Positions 1 to 6,929 of a stretch of 64,000 nt of DNA are shown piece after piece (the stretch's first letter is position 1; every line of letters begins with the position of its first letter). Both the position numbers and the translations under genes were made by a program. The DNA comes from Clostridia bacterium (GTDB lineage: Bacteria; Bacillota; Clostridia; UBA1212): NCBI GenBank assembly GCA_017444825.1, contig JAFSVU010000008.1, forward strand, positions 1-64,000, given 5' to 3'. The notes under the pieces are model-generated. The model was not told where the DNA came from. It worked only from the letters and a program-made list of their open reading frames with translations, and ran no database searches.

Positions 1-298
1 ACAGTCCCAGTCGTGAGTTTGCAACTTTGAAAATTGCTTCGTCACTTAGATTGCAGTTTCCGAATATATTCAGCTTTTGCAGATTTCTGTACACTGTTTT
101 CGGTTTCTTCCACTGCTTGAGTATGACCACTCTGACCTTGTGTCTCATCCATTGGCCGTACTCATTTAGAAAACCTTTCATACTTCCTATGCCAAAGTAA
201 TTTATCCACCCTCGTATCAGTTGGTTTAACTTCACGAAGGTCACTCCAATTGGTCTTGCGGCCGCTCTTTTCCGACATAGAATTGCATATGGCGGTGT
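1..298 (-). pseudogene. ltrA: Group II intron maturase, C-terminal fragment
   Basis: Reading the minus strand from about 298 to the left edge gives an open frame containing KLNQLIRGWINYFGIGSM, then GFLNEYGQWMRHKVRVVILK and KKPKTVYRNLQKLNIFGNC. This is the C-terminal maturase (GIIM) end of LtrA-type group II intron proteins, which splice and mobilise their own intron. The reverse transcriptase domain that should lie upstream (above base 300) is missing and is replaced by repeats resembling an IS end. The frame is still open at base 1, so the last residues and intron domains V and VI would lie outside the window. It is a 5'-truncated remnant and cannot encode an active protein. The family is certain; the cause of the truncation is inferred. 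Confidence 0.8.
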
Positions 299-300
299 CG

Positions 301-378
301 TTGAACACCTCGGCCGTTCTGAATTGAACACCTTCGTCGCTCAAAACTGAACACCTTCGTCGTTACTGTTGTACATTG
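301..378. repeat. Three 23-bp-spaced direct repeats, possible IS21-like element end
   Basis: TGAACACC occurs at 302-309, 325-332 and 348-355, an exact 23-base period, followed by TTACTGTTGTACATTGACA to 378. Multiple short repeats inside a terminus ending in CA are typical of IS21-family ends. No istA or istB is present, and the repeats abut the truncated maturase. The IS21 assignment is tentative. Confidence 0.4.
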
Positions 379-531
379 ACAAATTACAGGTTTTGGAGCA
401 TGATAGAGTTGCTTTTAGCCGTACGGGGGGATAAGGCAACGCTGAGGAGCGACCTGAGCACCTGATACGGGATTTAGCGGGAAGAGCGGTACCTTACGCC
501 ACTCACGGCAGAGGACTGCTCTTCTTTTTTT
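379..531 (+). other. GC-rich structured stretch ending in an intrinsic terminator
   Basis: No gene is visible here. The stretch is richer in G and C than its surroundings and ends in a hairpin (GAAGAGC at 481-487 pairing with GCTCTTC at 518-524, with an inner GCC/GGC pair) followed by seven T (525-531). It could be the 3' end of a small structured RNA, but no known RNA family was recognised. Confidence 0.35.
481..531 (+). terminator. Rho-independent terminator
   Basis: A 7-bp GAAGAGC/GCTCTTC stem with a long loop is followed by TTTTTTT at 525-531. It ends whatever is transcribed rightward across 379-480. Confidence 0.6.
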
Positions 532-586
532 GACCTTACATACAACATCGCTCTTCCCGGAAAATCTTAATGCGTTAAACCTCGGG

Positions 587-616
587 ATCGGGCAGAGCCC
601 GATGAGCCGTAGGCTC
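587..616. repeat. Two adjoining perfect hairpins
   Basis: ATCGGGC-AGA-GCCCGAT (587-603) is followed without a gap by GAGCC-GTA-GGCTC (604-616). Both stems are perfect, with three-base loops. There is no T-run, so this is not a plain terminator. Tandem mini-hairpins of this kind occur at the ends of single-strand transposing elements, but no other element part was found. Confidence 0.5.
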
Positions 617-631
617 CTTACAAATTATTTT

Positions 632-694
632 GACTCATCTTCATATATTTCCGTTGCTAATGGCGATGGTACTTGGACAGTCACAGCTAAATAA
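632..694 (+). pseudogene. Possible 3' end of a secreted or pilin-like gene
   Basis: The frame reads DSSSYISVANGDGTWTVTAK then TAA at 692-694. A closing SVANGDGTWTVTAK strand is typical of the last beta strand of pilin-like or extracellular proteins. It is followed by a terminator at 755-789 but has no start or upstream coding sequence, because the tandem hairpins lie immediately upstream. It is probably the surviving tail of a deleted gene. Support is weak because of its shortness. Confidence 0.3.
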
Positions 695-754
695 TTTTCA
701 TTAGCGTTCCGGTTACTGACTGAAACAAAAACCATAATACAATGTTAAACTAAA

Positions 755-789
755 AGAGGGTTGTTAAGTATCTTGACAATCCTCTATTT
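755..789 (+). terminator. Rho-independent terminator
   Basis: AGAGGGTTGT (755-764) pairs with ACAATCCTCT (776-785) including one G-T pair, and is followed by ATTTT. It lies downstream of the pilin-like gene tail. Confidence 0.65.
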
Positions 790-822
790 TGATGATAGAG
801 GCTAATAATCGTGGGAAAAAGA

Positions 823-885
823 TTGACTTAATCGACAAAACAATTTATACTACGTCTAGCAGATAACTTCTGTTGGTGTGGCCGA
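823..885 (+). promoter_or_regulatory. Promoter and conserved leader, copy A
   Basis: TTGACT (823-828), a 17-base spacer and TATACT (846-851) form a near-consensus sigma-A promoter. From 860 to 885 follows a 26-base leader that matches 23 of 26 bases of the leader downstream of a second promoter at 2440-2468, at the same distance from the -10 box. The leader can fold as CAGA-N5-TCTG. No convincing coding sequence follows this copy. Confidence 0.7.
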
Positions 886-920
886 AACCTAAAAGCCGAA
901 AGAAATGCCGGAAGAAATGG

Positions 921-1011
921 CCGGAGCGTTGGCGGACAACAGAAAAAACCGAGAAATGCGGTAGAATGACATCCGATGGAACCGAGCGTTGGCGGGCAAC
1001 AGAAAAATCGG
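921..1011 (+). repeat. Two 31-bp stem-loop repeats at 60-bp period
   Basis: Units at 921-951 and 981-1011 share GAGCGTTGGCGGRCAACAG followed by A-rich loop sequence. Each can fold with GTTG-GCGGR-CAAC inside an outer CGG/CCG-type stem; in the second unit the outer stem is ACCGA/TCGGT. The period is exactly 60 bases. Confidence 0.6.
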
Positions 1012-1106
1012 TCAACAGGGGGATGTGTAACGTTGAGGCGTTATCATCTCCCTTAAGTTTTAATAATTGGAAAGAGAAATATGAGCAAACTTGACTATTG
1101 TTAAAA

Positions 1107-1139
1107 AAATAACCGCCCGATCTGACAAAGCGGTTATTT
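1107..1139. terminator. Bidirectional-type terminator
   Basis: AAATAACCGC (1107-1116) pairs perfectly with GCGGTTATTT (1130-1139) over 10 bp around a 13-base loop, with an A-run before and T-rich sequence after. Confidence 0.7.
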
Positions 1140-1657
1140 CATAAACACTTTGCGGAGCAACCGTCATCGGTGTCCTTCGTCATTATAATAAGATTTTTAG
1201 CGATATTTGTCAAGGATTTTCTTGGTAGCGCTGGGCATATATAAAATCACAAACGGTTCTTGGAAAACATCTGTGAGAACAGTATAATCAAACTGGTTTA
1301 CTAATTTCAAAGATTATTTAAAGATTATTTCTATTGAAATGTTTCTCCGCCCTCCCCTGTGCCCTTCTTATCGCTCAGAAGGCCATTTTTAGAGGCTTTT
1401 GGCGCCGGCATGATAAAAATTTCATTTATATTTTAAAGCGTCAAATCAAGCTTCTTTAGCGCTTCTATGGCGACCCTGAAACCACAGCGACAGCTCATGT
1501 TAACCACTGACGCAAAGATCAACTCCAGAGCTGTTTTTTATCCCGGTTCACAAAGATGTTATAGATATTAACACAACAGTTGACTTTCAAGTATTTTAGG
1601 CAAAACTGTGCCCAGCAATATTTGTTTTAGTATAAATTTCTGAAAGGAACCTATACC
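1140..1657. other. Intergenic stretch without a recognisable gene
   Basis: No coding sequence could be supported in this 518-base stretch. A weak hairpin, GCCCTTCT/AGAAGGCC followed by ATTTTT (1361-1390), may be a terminator. The last 40 bases contain TATAAA near 1631 and a ribosome binding site (GAAAGGAA) for the lipoprotein remnant that follows. Confidence 0.5.
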
Positions 1658-2415
1658 ATGAAAAAGATCTCAAAATGCGGGTGTTATTGGTTATTATAAT
1701 GACATTTGTTTTGTTGCTTTCGGGCTGCTCAGGTGGATTAACTCCGGGCGGCTCTTCTTCCGGGGATCCAGATCCGACGCCTGTTAACCTTGGCGATAAG
1801 CTCTTTCTCAAGGACGGGAAATACGTCTATTTCGGCAGCTACCCCCAGTCAATGGTTTCGGACCAGGAGCCTAAGGATGCGCTTATGAGCATTGCCGGCA
1901 ATACGGACACCTGGACGTCGTACGACTACTACGTCAATGGCGTTTCTTTGAGATATATGGTCTTCAAGGATGTCCGCCACGAGGGAGAGAAGTTCAGGGG
2001 CGTTTATTTCAGCGAGTTCAGGCCCTACTCCACCGGTGTTATATCAAGCGAGGAAAACTCCCTGCAGGACGACAACGGCTACAAGATGGGCAAGGTCTAT
2101 TGGTTCAGGTATGAGCCCATCAAATGGAAGATTCTTTCGAGTTCCGACGGCAAGGCGTTTCTTTGCGCGCAGCAGATCATTGACGCCCAGGATTTCAACC
2201 GCAGCAATAAGGAGACTTTCTTATGCTACGCCAAGGCCCAGGGCATTTCTGTCGAAATGGCCAATGCCAGCTAATGGTGGCTGCGTTCGCCCTACGAAGA
2301 TTACAACGATTATACCTGCTGCGTATCCGACGACGGAGCTGTTGGCGGGTACCGGGTGACTACTACTTACATTGGCGTCGTGCCGGCCATTAACCTGGAT
2401 ATCAGTGGGAAATGA
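1658..2415 (+). pseudogene. Decayed DUF6273 lipoprotein
   Basis: The best start is ATG at 1658 behind GAAAGGAACC, but that frame stops after 13 codons. The signal peptide (VIIMTFVLLLSGC, lipobox LSGC) lies in the frame of ATG 1675, so one base appears to have been lost between them. The frame continues with VYFGSYPQS and KMGKVYWFRYEPIKWKIL, the usual start of a DUF6273 domain, and then hits TAA at 2272-2274. After that stop the same frame continues with WWLRSPYEDYNDY and GVVPAINLDISGK, the hallmark DUF6273 end, to TGA at 2413-2415. The segment between the two halves is also too short for the family. A frameshift, a nonsense codon and a probable internal deletion make this a pseudogene of a surface lipoprotein of unknown role. 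Confidence 0.75.
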
Positions 2416-2439
2416 AGAGCCAAACAATCAGTAAAAACA

Positions 2440-2502
2440 TTGACTTTTTAGGAGAATTATTTTATACTGTGAGTAACAGATTATTTCTGTTGGTGTGACC
2501 GA
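2440..2502 (+). promoter_or_regulatory. Promoter and conserved leader, copy B
   Basis: TTGACT (2440-2445), 17 bases, TATACT (2463-2468), then the leader at 2477-2502 matching copy A (860-885) in 23 of 26 bases with the same offset. Here the leader folds as AACAGA-TTATT-TCTGTT. It drives the small-protein/GNAT pair that starts at 2576. Confidence 0.75.
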
Positions 2503-2575
2503 TCTAGTCAGATATTCCTTAGGTATAAAAGCAACATAGCAAGGTAAAAGTTATCATTTTTATGGAGGTTATTAT

Positions 2576-2716
2576 ATGGCTACACAAATTGCGTCCACTC
2601 CTATCATAAGAGGAGCTGAGGCAAAGAAGATTTTTAAAGAAGCTAACAAAAAACCCAGCCAAGCTTCTAAAGACGGAGCCGAGAAGTTGAAAGCTAAATT
2701 TGGAAAATCTCTGTGA
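2576..2716 (+). CDS. Small basic protein upstream of GNAT, candidate antitoxin
   Basis: ATG at 2576 sits 7 bases after a strong GGAGG and encodes 46 residues: MATQIASTPIIRGAEAKKIF, then a Lys-rich helix (KKPSQASKDGAEKLKAKFGK). The TGA stop at 2714-2716 overlaps the ATG of the GNAT gene by one base, so the two are translationally coupled. Short proteins with a TPxIxGxxAKKI-like start and a charged C-terminal helix are common partners in front of acetyltransferase-like genes in Clostridia. An antitoxin or partner role is inferred only from size, charge and tight coupling. No DNA-binding motif is visible. The gene has its own promoter (2440-2468) and a 5' leader. Confidence 0.7.
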   Translation: MATQIASTPIIRGAEAKKIFKEANKKPSQASKDGAEKLKAKFGKSL

Positions 2717-3309
2717 TGTTAAATTATGTGATTCAAAGGTTATCAATCTCCAATAGAGATCTCACAGATAGCTTCTCGTGTGTTGAAACAGACGAAATGC
2801 TATCTTCTTTTGATGCTAAAATTAGAAGACGCATAAAGAAACATTCTAGGGAGATGGAAACATTTCTTCGTAAAGAAGCTTTTGACGAGCAGGAAAAAGG
2901 ACTCAGTAGAACATATCTATTCATTAATGAGAATAAAGTACTGGCATATGTGTCTCTCTGCAATGATTCAATTCGTCTCAATTTAAATGAACTAAGCGAA
3001 ATGGATTTGGATTATACAACAATTCCGTCTGTAAAGGTTGCCAGGTTAGCGGTTTCGGTTGAAAGCCAACGGCAGGGACTTGGAAGAGAAGCATTGCAGT
3101 TTGCAGTCTATATCGCTCAGTTAATAAGAGACTACAGCGGTGTAGTTTTTCTTACTCTCGACAGTTATGAGCATAGAGTTGAGTATTACGAGAGATTTGG
3201 ATTTGTAAGGAACCTCATTCAACCTATAATACTTGATTATGATTCTCCGGTTAGTATGAGGCTAAGAATCGATGAATACTTGGAAAAAATAGCAACAGAG
3301 ATAGAATAG
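2716..3309 (+). CDS. GNAT family N-acetyltransferase, possible toxin
   Basis: About 197 residues. GNAT enzymes move an acetyl group from acetyl-CoA to an amine. The acetyl-CoA loop is visible as VSVESQRQGLGREALQF (R/QxxGxG), followed by the strand FLTLDSY and the closing motif EYYERFGFV. The KVARLAVSVESQRQGLG...YYERFGF arrangement resembles TacT-type toxins that acetylate aminoacyl-tRNA. The N-terminal 60 residues (basic and acidic helices) are not recognised. ATG 2716 overlaps the stop of the 46-residue gene; a GTG at 2713 is an alternative. A terminator follows at 3357. The toxin idea rests on the overlapping small upstream gene and the accessory location; an ordinary GNAT is equally possible. 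Confidence 0.75.
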   Translation: MLNYVIQRLSISNRDLTDSFSCVETDEMLSSFDAKIRRRIKKHSREMETFLRKEAFDEQEKGLSRTYLFINENKVLAYVSLCNDSIRLNLNELSEMDLDYTTIPSVKVARLAVSVESQRQGLGREALQFAVYIAQLIRDYSGVVFLTLDSYEHRVEYYERFGFVRNLIQPIILDYDSPVSMRLRIDEYLEKIATEIE

Positions 3310-3356
3310 AGCGTTAATAAGAATCGGGCTGGTCGAAAGACCCTGGTCCACCGAGC

Positions 3357-3381
3357 GGCGGGGAAATACCTCGCCTTTTTT
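3357..3381 (+). terminator. Terminator after the GNAT gene
   Basis: GGCGGGG (3357-3363) pairs with CCTCGCC (3369-3375) with one G-T pair, then TTTTTT. A GGTC-GAAA-GACC hairpin with a GNRA loop lies just before it (3331-3342). Confidence 0.7.
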
Positions 3382-3586
3382 ATTATATAGGATGCAATAA
3401 TACTTCTGTTAGATGACTCAATGTTGGCAGATCGCTATGCAGTCAAGCGAATCCTACACTTTTTCTCTATGAAAAAATGTAAATAGCGATCCGGTGGAGC
3501 ACTTCAGATCACATTCGTGAAAACTGATATTAATGAGCTTTTCCCAAATTTACAATTAACTAAACTACCGTTTAATAGCGGATAAT

Positions 3587-3633
3587 AAAACTGGGTTATA
3601 GAGCAATCTTTCGATGCTTGGTAACCCAGTTTT
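3587..3633. terminator. Long perfect hairpin terminator
   Basis: AAAACTGGGTTA (3587-3598) pairs perfectly with TAACCCAGTTTT (3622-3633); the loop can form a further AGCA/TGCT pair. Flanking A and T runs make it usable on both strands. Confidence 0.65.
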
Positions 3634-3664
3634 AGAATACAACATCTTTTACGGAAAAGTTTAC

Positions 3665-3867
3665 CAACATAATCTTCATTATGACTAATAAATTTGCCTA
3701 TTCAAGACCAAGTCACTCTCTACGGTTATTCTTACTGACACTTAGAGGTTTGACTTATCACTTCACGGAGGTTTGACGGAGCAAAAAAACAATTGACGAA
3801 TCGTAGAAAAGTTTGCTAAAATCATCACATGAATGGGTCAAGCGAACACATAATGAAGATTATGTTG
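3665..3867. repeat. 19-bp inverted repeats, each itself palindromic
   Basis: The sequence at 3665-3683 is the exact reverse complement of 3849-3867, 165 bases apart. Each arm contains CATAAT-4-ATTATG, a palindrome suited to a dimeric repressor. The right arm lies just downstream of a promoter (-10 at 3817-3822). The pair could be paired operators or the ends of a small non-autonomous element. Confidence 0.7.
3793..3822 (+). promoter_or_regulatory. Promoter of the 164-residue membrane protein
   Basis: TTGACG (3793-3798), 18 bases, TAAAAT (3817-3822). The palindromic CATAAT-n4-ATTATG repeat at 3849-3867 lies about 25 bases downstream, where a repressor could block transcription. Confidence 0.55.
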
Positions 3868-3895
3868 TTCAGCAAACCAAAGGATCAAAACCACA

Positions 3896-4390
3896 ATGAC
3901 GATAGCCGTAATCATCATAATATTGCTCACAATAAACGTCCTTTACCTAACCAATTTCTTTGGCGCTAAAAGGATGCGTTTTGTGGTTTGCACCCTTCTA
4001 ACAATATTCAGCACATTGATCCTGTTTTCGATCTCCGTTCTCTCGCTGTATGCAACGGCCGCAGATTTTCCCGACGCCCATACGATCTATCTGCTCCTCG
4101 TCCGCAACGATAATGTGTCGATCCTATTCAGCACCATTGACGTGATTCCGGAGTACACAGTTTGGCTGCTTTGTGCCCTTGACGCGGTATTCTGGTTCGC
4201 GGTTCTTTCAACAACATTCGTATTTGTTCACATAATCTACACGATCACAAAAAAGGTCATTAAAGAGATCTCAAAAGACAAGGAAGTCGAAGCTGACAGC
4301 TCGGATGAAGGTTCAAACGAGGCCATTGGTTTTTCTGAGCTTCCGGTCAAAAACACGTGTCTATCAAGTATCTGCAGGTTGAATTGTTGA
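3896..4390 (+). CDS. Small membrane protein of unknown function
   Basis: 164 residues with three likely membrane segments: residues 2-20 (IAVIIIILLTINVLYLTNFF), about 27-52 and about 95-118. A charged cytoplasmic-type tail (KKVIKEISKDKEVEADSSDE) follows. The product ends in an unusual SSICRLNC with two cysteines. AAAGGA precedes the ATG by about 10 bases, and the promoter is at 3793. No family was recognised. It lies directly upstream of a pilin-like gene in the same direction (59-base gap), so a link to that surface protein is possible but unproven. Confidence 0.65.
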   Translation: MTIAVIIIILLTINVLYLTNFFGAKRMRFVVCTLLTIFSTLILFSISVLSLYATAADFPDAHTIYLLLVRNDNVSILFSTIDVIPEYTVWLLCALDAVFWFAVLSTTFVFVHIIYTITKKVIKEISKDKEVEADSSDEGSNEAIGFSELPVKNTCLSSICRLNC

Positions 4391-4449
4391 CGTTCATACT
4401 CTTTTCGCTATAACTATACCTATTTTAGTTTATAAAGGAGTATTATGTC

Positions 4450-6669
4450 ATGAAATTGAATAAAAAAGCTTTTACGATTGTGGAACTCGTGATTGTTATC
4501 GCGATCATCGCAATCCTTGCTGCTGTGCTCATTCCGACATTTGCAAATATGATCAACAAAGCAAACGTCGCCAAAGACACCCAGCTCATCAGAAATCTCA
4601 ACACTGCCCTCGCGTCAAGCAGAGCTTCCAACAATAACGAAAACCACAAAACACTTTACGATGCGCTTCAGGCAGCGGATGCCTTTGGTTACGACATTGG
4701 GAAGATCAATGCGTCCGCAACTAACGCCGAGATCCTTTGGGACCAGGAGAATGACGTTTTCTGTTACCTTGAAGGCACAAATATCGTCTATCTGCCCGAG
4801 TTGGTAGAATCGCTTGAAAGGCTTTCGCTCACAACAAGGCCCTACCATCTGTGGAAGATATTCAACGACAGAGATTTAAATAATAATGAAATTTCCAACA
4901 ACAACGGTTTTTCTATTTATTGGAACGGCGATGAACGGACAGAAACTGTAGTCGTCAACGGCATAGGTTTTGATGCCGGAACCGCTAAAGTCGATAAAAT
5001 AAGCTATATAAACACTAACAATGAAGCGAGAAAAATAGTAATCCGTACGAATTCATTATCATCGGCCTTAACTGTAAATGGCTATTTTGATCCATCCGAT
5101 AATACCAATGGAGATGTAATCAATCATTACGGCGAAGCTGGCGCTTTAAACATTATATCTGTAGCAAGCGCATCCTATCACGAATTTGGTCAGGTGAGCT
5201 TTGCAGAAATCACAAAAGGACGTATTGTTCTCGAAGAAAAATCCAATGTTAAGAAAATTCACTTACACACTTCTGAAGTAAATAACGAAAAGTATTTTGA
5301 TGAGATTATTGTTGCAAAAGCAGCAAGTGTTGCAATGCCTGAGTTCTCAAGAGATCCGGTTGAAATTCCGACTGGTGGAAGACTTGTAGCTGCACTTCAA
5401 AGCGGAACTGAAACCACAGATGAAAAGCTCTATGTTTGGCTTACAGCAGTAGGCATCTATGAGCAGGTAACCATATCTGACTCCAATACAGAAGCAGGAC
5501 ATAATTTTGCTTCAAATTTGAATGATCAGGAAAAGCAAGAAGCAGCAAGGCAAATCGCCAATATTATCACCGCTACAATTGGCGGGAAAAATTACACATT
5601 GTCTGCTACCACTAACGACAACGGCGAGACCTGGAATTACAGCCTTACAAGTGAAGCAGCACAAGACATAACCGAAAGCGTAACAGTATCAATAAATGGA
5701 ACTAACGCAACCGTAAGTGTTTCCGGTACAGCACAATCGACAACAATTGAAAATGGTTTGACCGAACAACAAGTTAACATGCTTCGAGAAAACGCAGTCA
5801 CAGCTAAATCATTAGACATTCGTGATGATGACAATGACGGCATTAAAGAAACACTATACGGCCTCGGCGATTACTGGAATGATACGGTCGTAACGATTCC
5901 TGCAAGTGTTACTAAAATCTCATGGGGAGAAGAGAGCCCTCTTACAAGAAAAAGCTATCCGGAAAATTCAGATATAACTTACCCGAGCATATTTATTTGT
6001 TATAACAGTAAATACGAACCTATTGAAGCTGCATGTGAAACCCTGATCATTGAGGGGAATATTGTTGATTTTGGCGCATACGAAGATATCGGATTTAGTA
6101 CAAGCATTAAAAATATCATAATGAACAGTGTTGAAAATATCCCTGGCTCATTATTCCTTAGCCTTGATACATTGGAATCAATAGAAATGAATTCAGTAAA
6201 AACAATAGAAGAAAGTGCGTTTTTTGGTTGTAGCAAGATCGAAAGCATAACTCTACCTGCAAGTTTAACAAGCATTGGTAACAATGCTTTCAATGGAATG
6301 ACAGGCTTGAAATCAGTTAGATTTGAATCTCAAACTCTTGCATCAACATCATTGCCAAATGGATTATTTATGAATAGTACAAATCTTGAAAAAATCTATT
6401 TCGCCAATGGAGAATCCGCTATTTGGTTTATCAATCATTGTCAAACTACAAATTGTCAGGCTTATATAACACCGCAGCTTAATAATACATTGAAACTATG
6501 TGTTCCAAGTCTTGAAGATAATAATACAGCAATATGGGGAACTGGTTATAATATTACTAGTAACGAGCCTACTGATGTACCTGATAATTATGTGATAGAT
6601 GTTGAATATAAAGCACATGGTTTTGGCAAAACTACAGTCAATACTTTCAAATTCGTGATCGAAGAATAA
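4450..6669 (+). CDS. Type IV pilin-like protein with BspA-type leucine-rich repeats
   Basis: 739 residues. The N-terminus NKKAFTIVELVIVIAIIAIL is a class III prepilin signal: cleavage after Ala7 would give Phe1 with Glu at position 5, and the following hydrophobic helix is the pilin assembly helix. The usual Gly before the cleavage site is Ala here. A large Thr/Asn-rich extracellular region follows. Near the C-terminus are BspA-like LRR_5 repeats (ESITLPASLTSIGNNAF and related units, about residues 545-630). Typical pilins have 130-200 residues, so this is a pilin-anchored adhesin-like protein. The start is ATG 4450; an ATG at 4446 gives only Met-Ser-stop and overlaps it. No pilus assembly genes are in the window. 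A strong terminator follows at 6713. Confidence 0.8.
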   Translation: MKLNKKAFTIVELVIVIAIIAILAAVLIPTFANMINKANVAKDTQLIRNLNTALASSRASNNNENHKTLYDALQAADAFGYDIGKINASATNAEILWDQENDVFCYLEGTNIVYLPELVESLERLSLTTRPYHLWKIFNDRDLNNNEISNNNGFSIYWNGDERTETVVVNGIGFDAGTAKVDKISYINTNNEARKIVIRTNSLSSALTVNGYFDPSDNTNGDVINHYGEAGALNIISVASASYHEFGQVSFAEITKGRIVLEEKSNVKKIHLHTSEVNNEKYFDEIIVAKAASVAMPEFSRDPVEIPTGGRLVAALQSGTETTDEKLYVWLTAVGIYEQVTISDSNTEAGHNFASNLNDQEKQEAARQIANIITATIGGKNYTLSATTNDNGETWNYSLTSEAAQDITESVTVSINGTNATVSVSGTAQSTTIENGLTEQQVNMLRENAVTAKSLDIRDDDNDGIKETLYGLGDYWNDTVVTIPASVTKISWGEESPLTRKSYPENSDITYPSIFICYNSKYEPIEAACETLIIEGNIVDFGAYEDIGFSTSIKNIIMNSVENIPGSLFLSLDTLESIEMNSVKTIEESAFFGCSKIESITLPASLTSIGNNAFNGMTGLKSVRFESQTLASTSLPNGLFMNSTNLEKIYFANGESAIWFINHCQTTNCQAYITPQLNNTLKLCVPSLEDNNTAIWGTGYNITSNEPTDVPDNYVIDVEYKAHGFGKTTVNTFKFVIEE

Positions 6670-6712
6670 TGAAATGTAAAACACAATCACATAATGTAGA
6701 ATCTTAAACTTA

Positions 6713-6755
6713 AGTGAGGGTTGATATTCAATTTGTATTAACCCTCGCTGTTTTT
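6713..6755 (+). terminator. Terminator of the pilin-like gene
   Basis: AGTGAGGGTTGATA (6713-6726) pairs with TATTAACCCTCGCT (6736-6749) over 14 positions with two G-T pairs, then a T-run to 6755. Confidence 0.85.
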
Positions 6756-6828
6756 ATTCTAAAACATATCCGCACCAATAGCTTTTCTACTGATTCAGAA
6801 ATTGAATCCCGTTTTTAAGAATACTCAA

Positions 6829-6929
6829 AACGGCCAGAATCATATAAAAAAACATGGTTTTGGCCGTTCTGAGAACGTTTTATGCATCACAGCGGCCAAA
6901 ATCACTAAAAATAACACGATTTTGGCCGT
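6829..6929. repeat. Tandem TTTTGGCCGTT hairpins
   Basis: Hairpin 1: AACGGCCAGAA (6829-6839) with TTTTGGCCGTT (6858-6868). Hairpin 2: GCGGCCAAAATC (6892-6903) with GATTTTGGCCG (6918-6928). Four copies of the same roughly 10-base arm alternate in orientation, about 63 bases between hairpins. The last arm covers the -35 position of a possible promoter (TATAAT at 6944-6949). Confidence 0.65.

Larger units (their letters stand above)
852..1139 (+). ncRNA. Candidate small RNA between promoter copy A and a terminator
   Basis: A strong promoter (823-851) and a strong hairpin terminator (1107-1139) bound about 285 bases with no credible protein. The interval holds the conserved leader (860-885) and two tandem stem-loop units (921-1011). 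One possible frame, starting with TTG at 873, is lysine- and arginine-rich, low in complexity and lacks a ribosome binding site. A structured transcript is the simpler reading. It could instead be the leader of a deleted gene. Confidence 0.4.
3382..3895. other. Intergenic stretch with terminator, inverted repeats and promoter
   Basis: No gene was found in this roughly 510-base gap. It holds a 12-bp hairpin (3587-3633), a pair of 19-bp inverted repeats (3665-3683 and 3849-3867) and the promoter of the next gene (3793-3822). GAGGTTTGAC also occurs twice near 3745-3775. Confidence 0.6.

Noticed and set aside
921-1011. CRISPR-like repeats
   Set aside because: Only two units, with hairpins and no variable spacers of constant length; no cas genes.
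873-1094. 73-codon frame rich in Lys/Arg/Trp
   Set aside because: It starts with TTG without a ribosome site, crosses two 60-bp-period repeats and looks like translated RNA structure.
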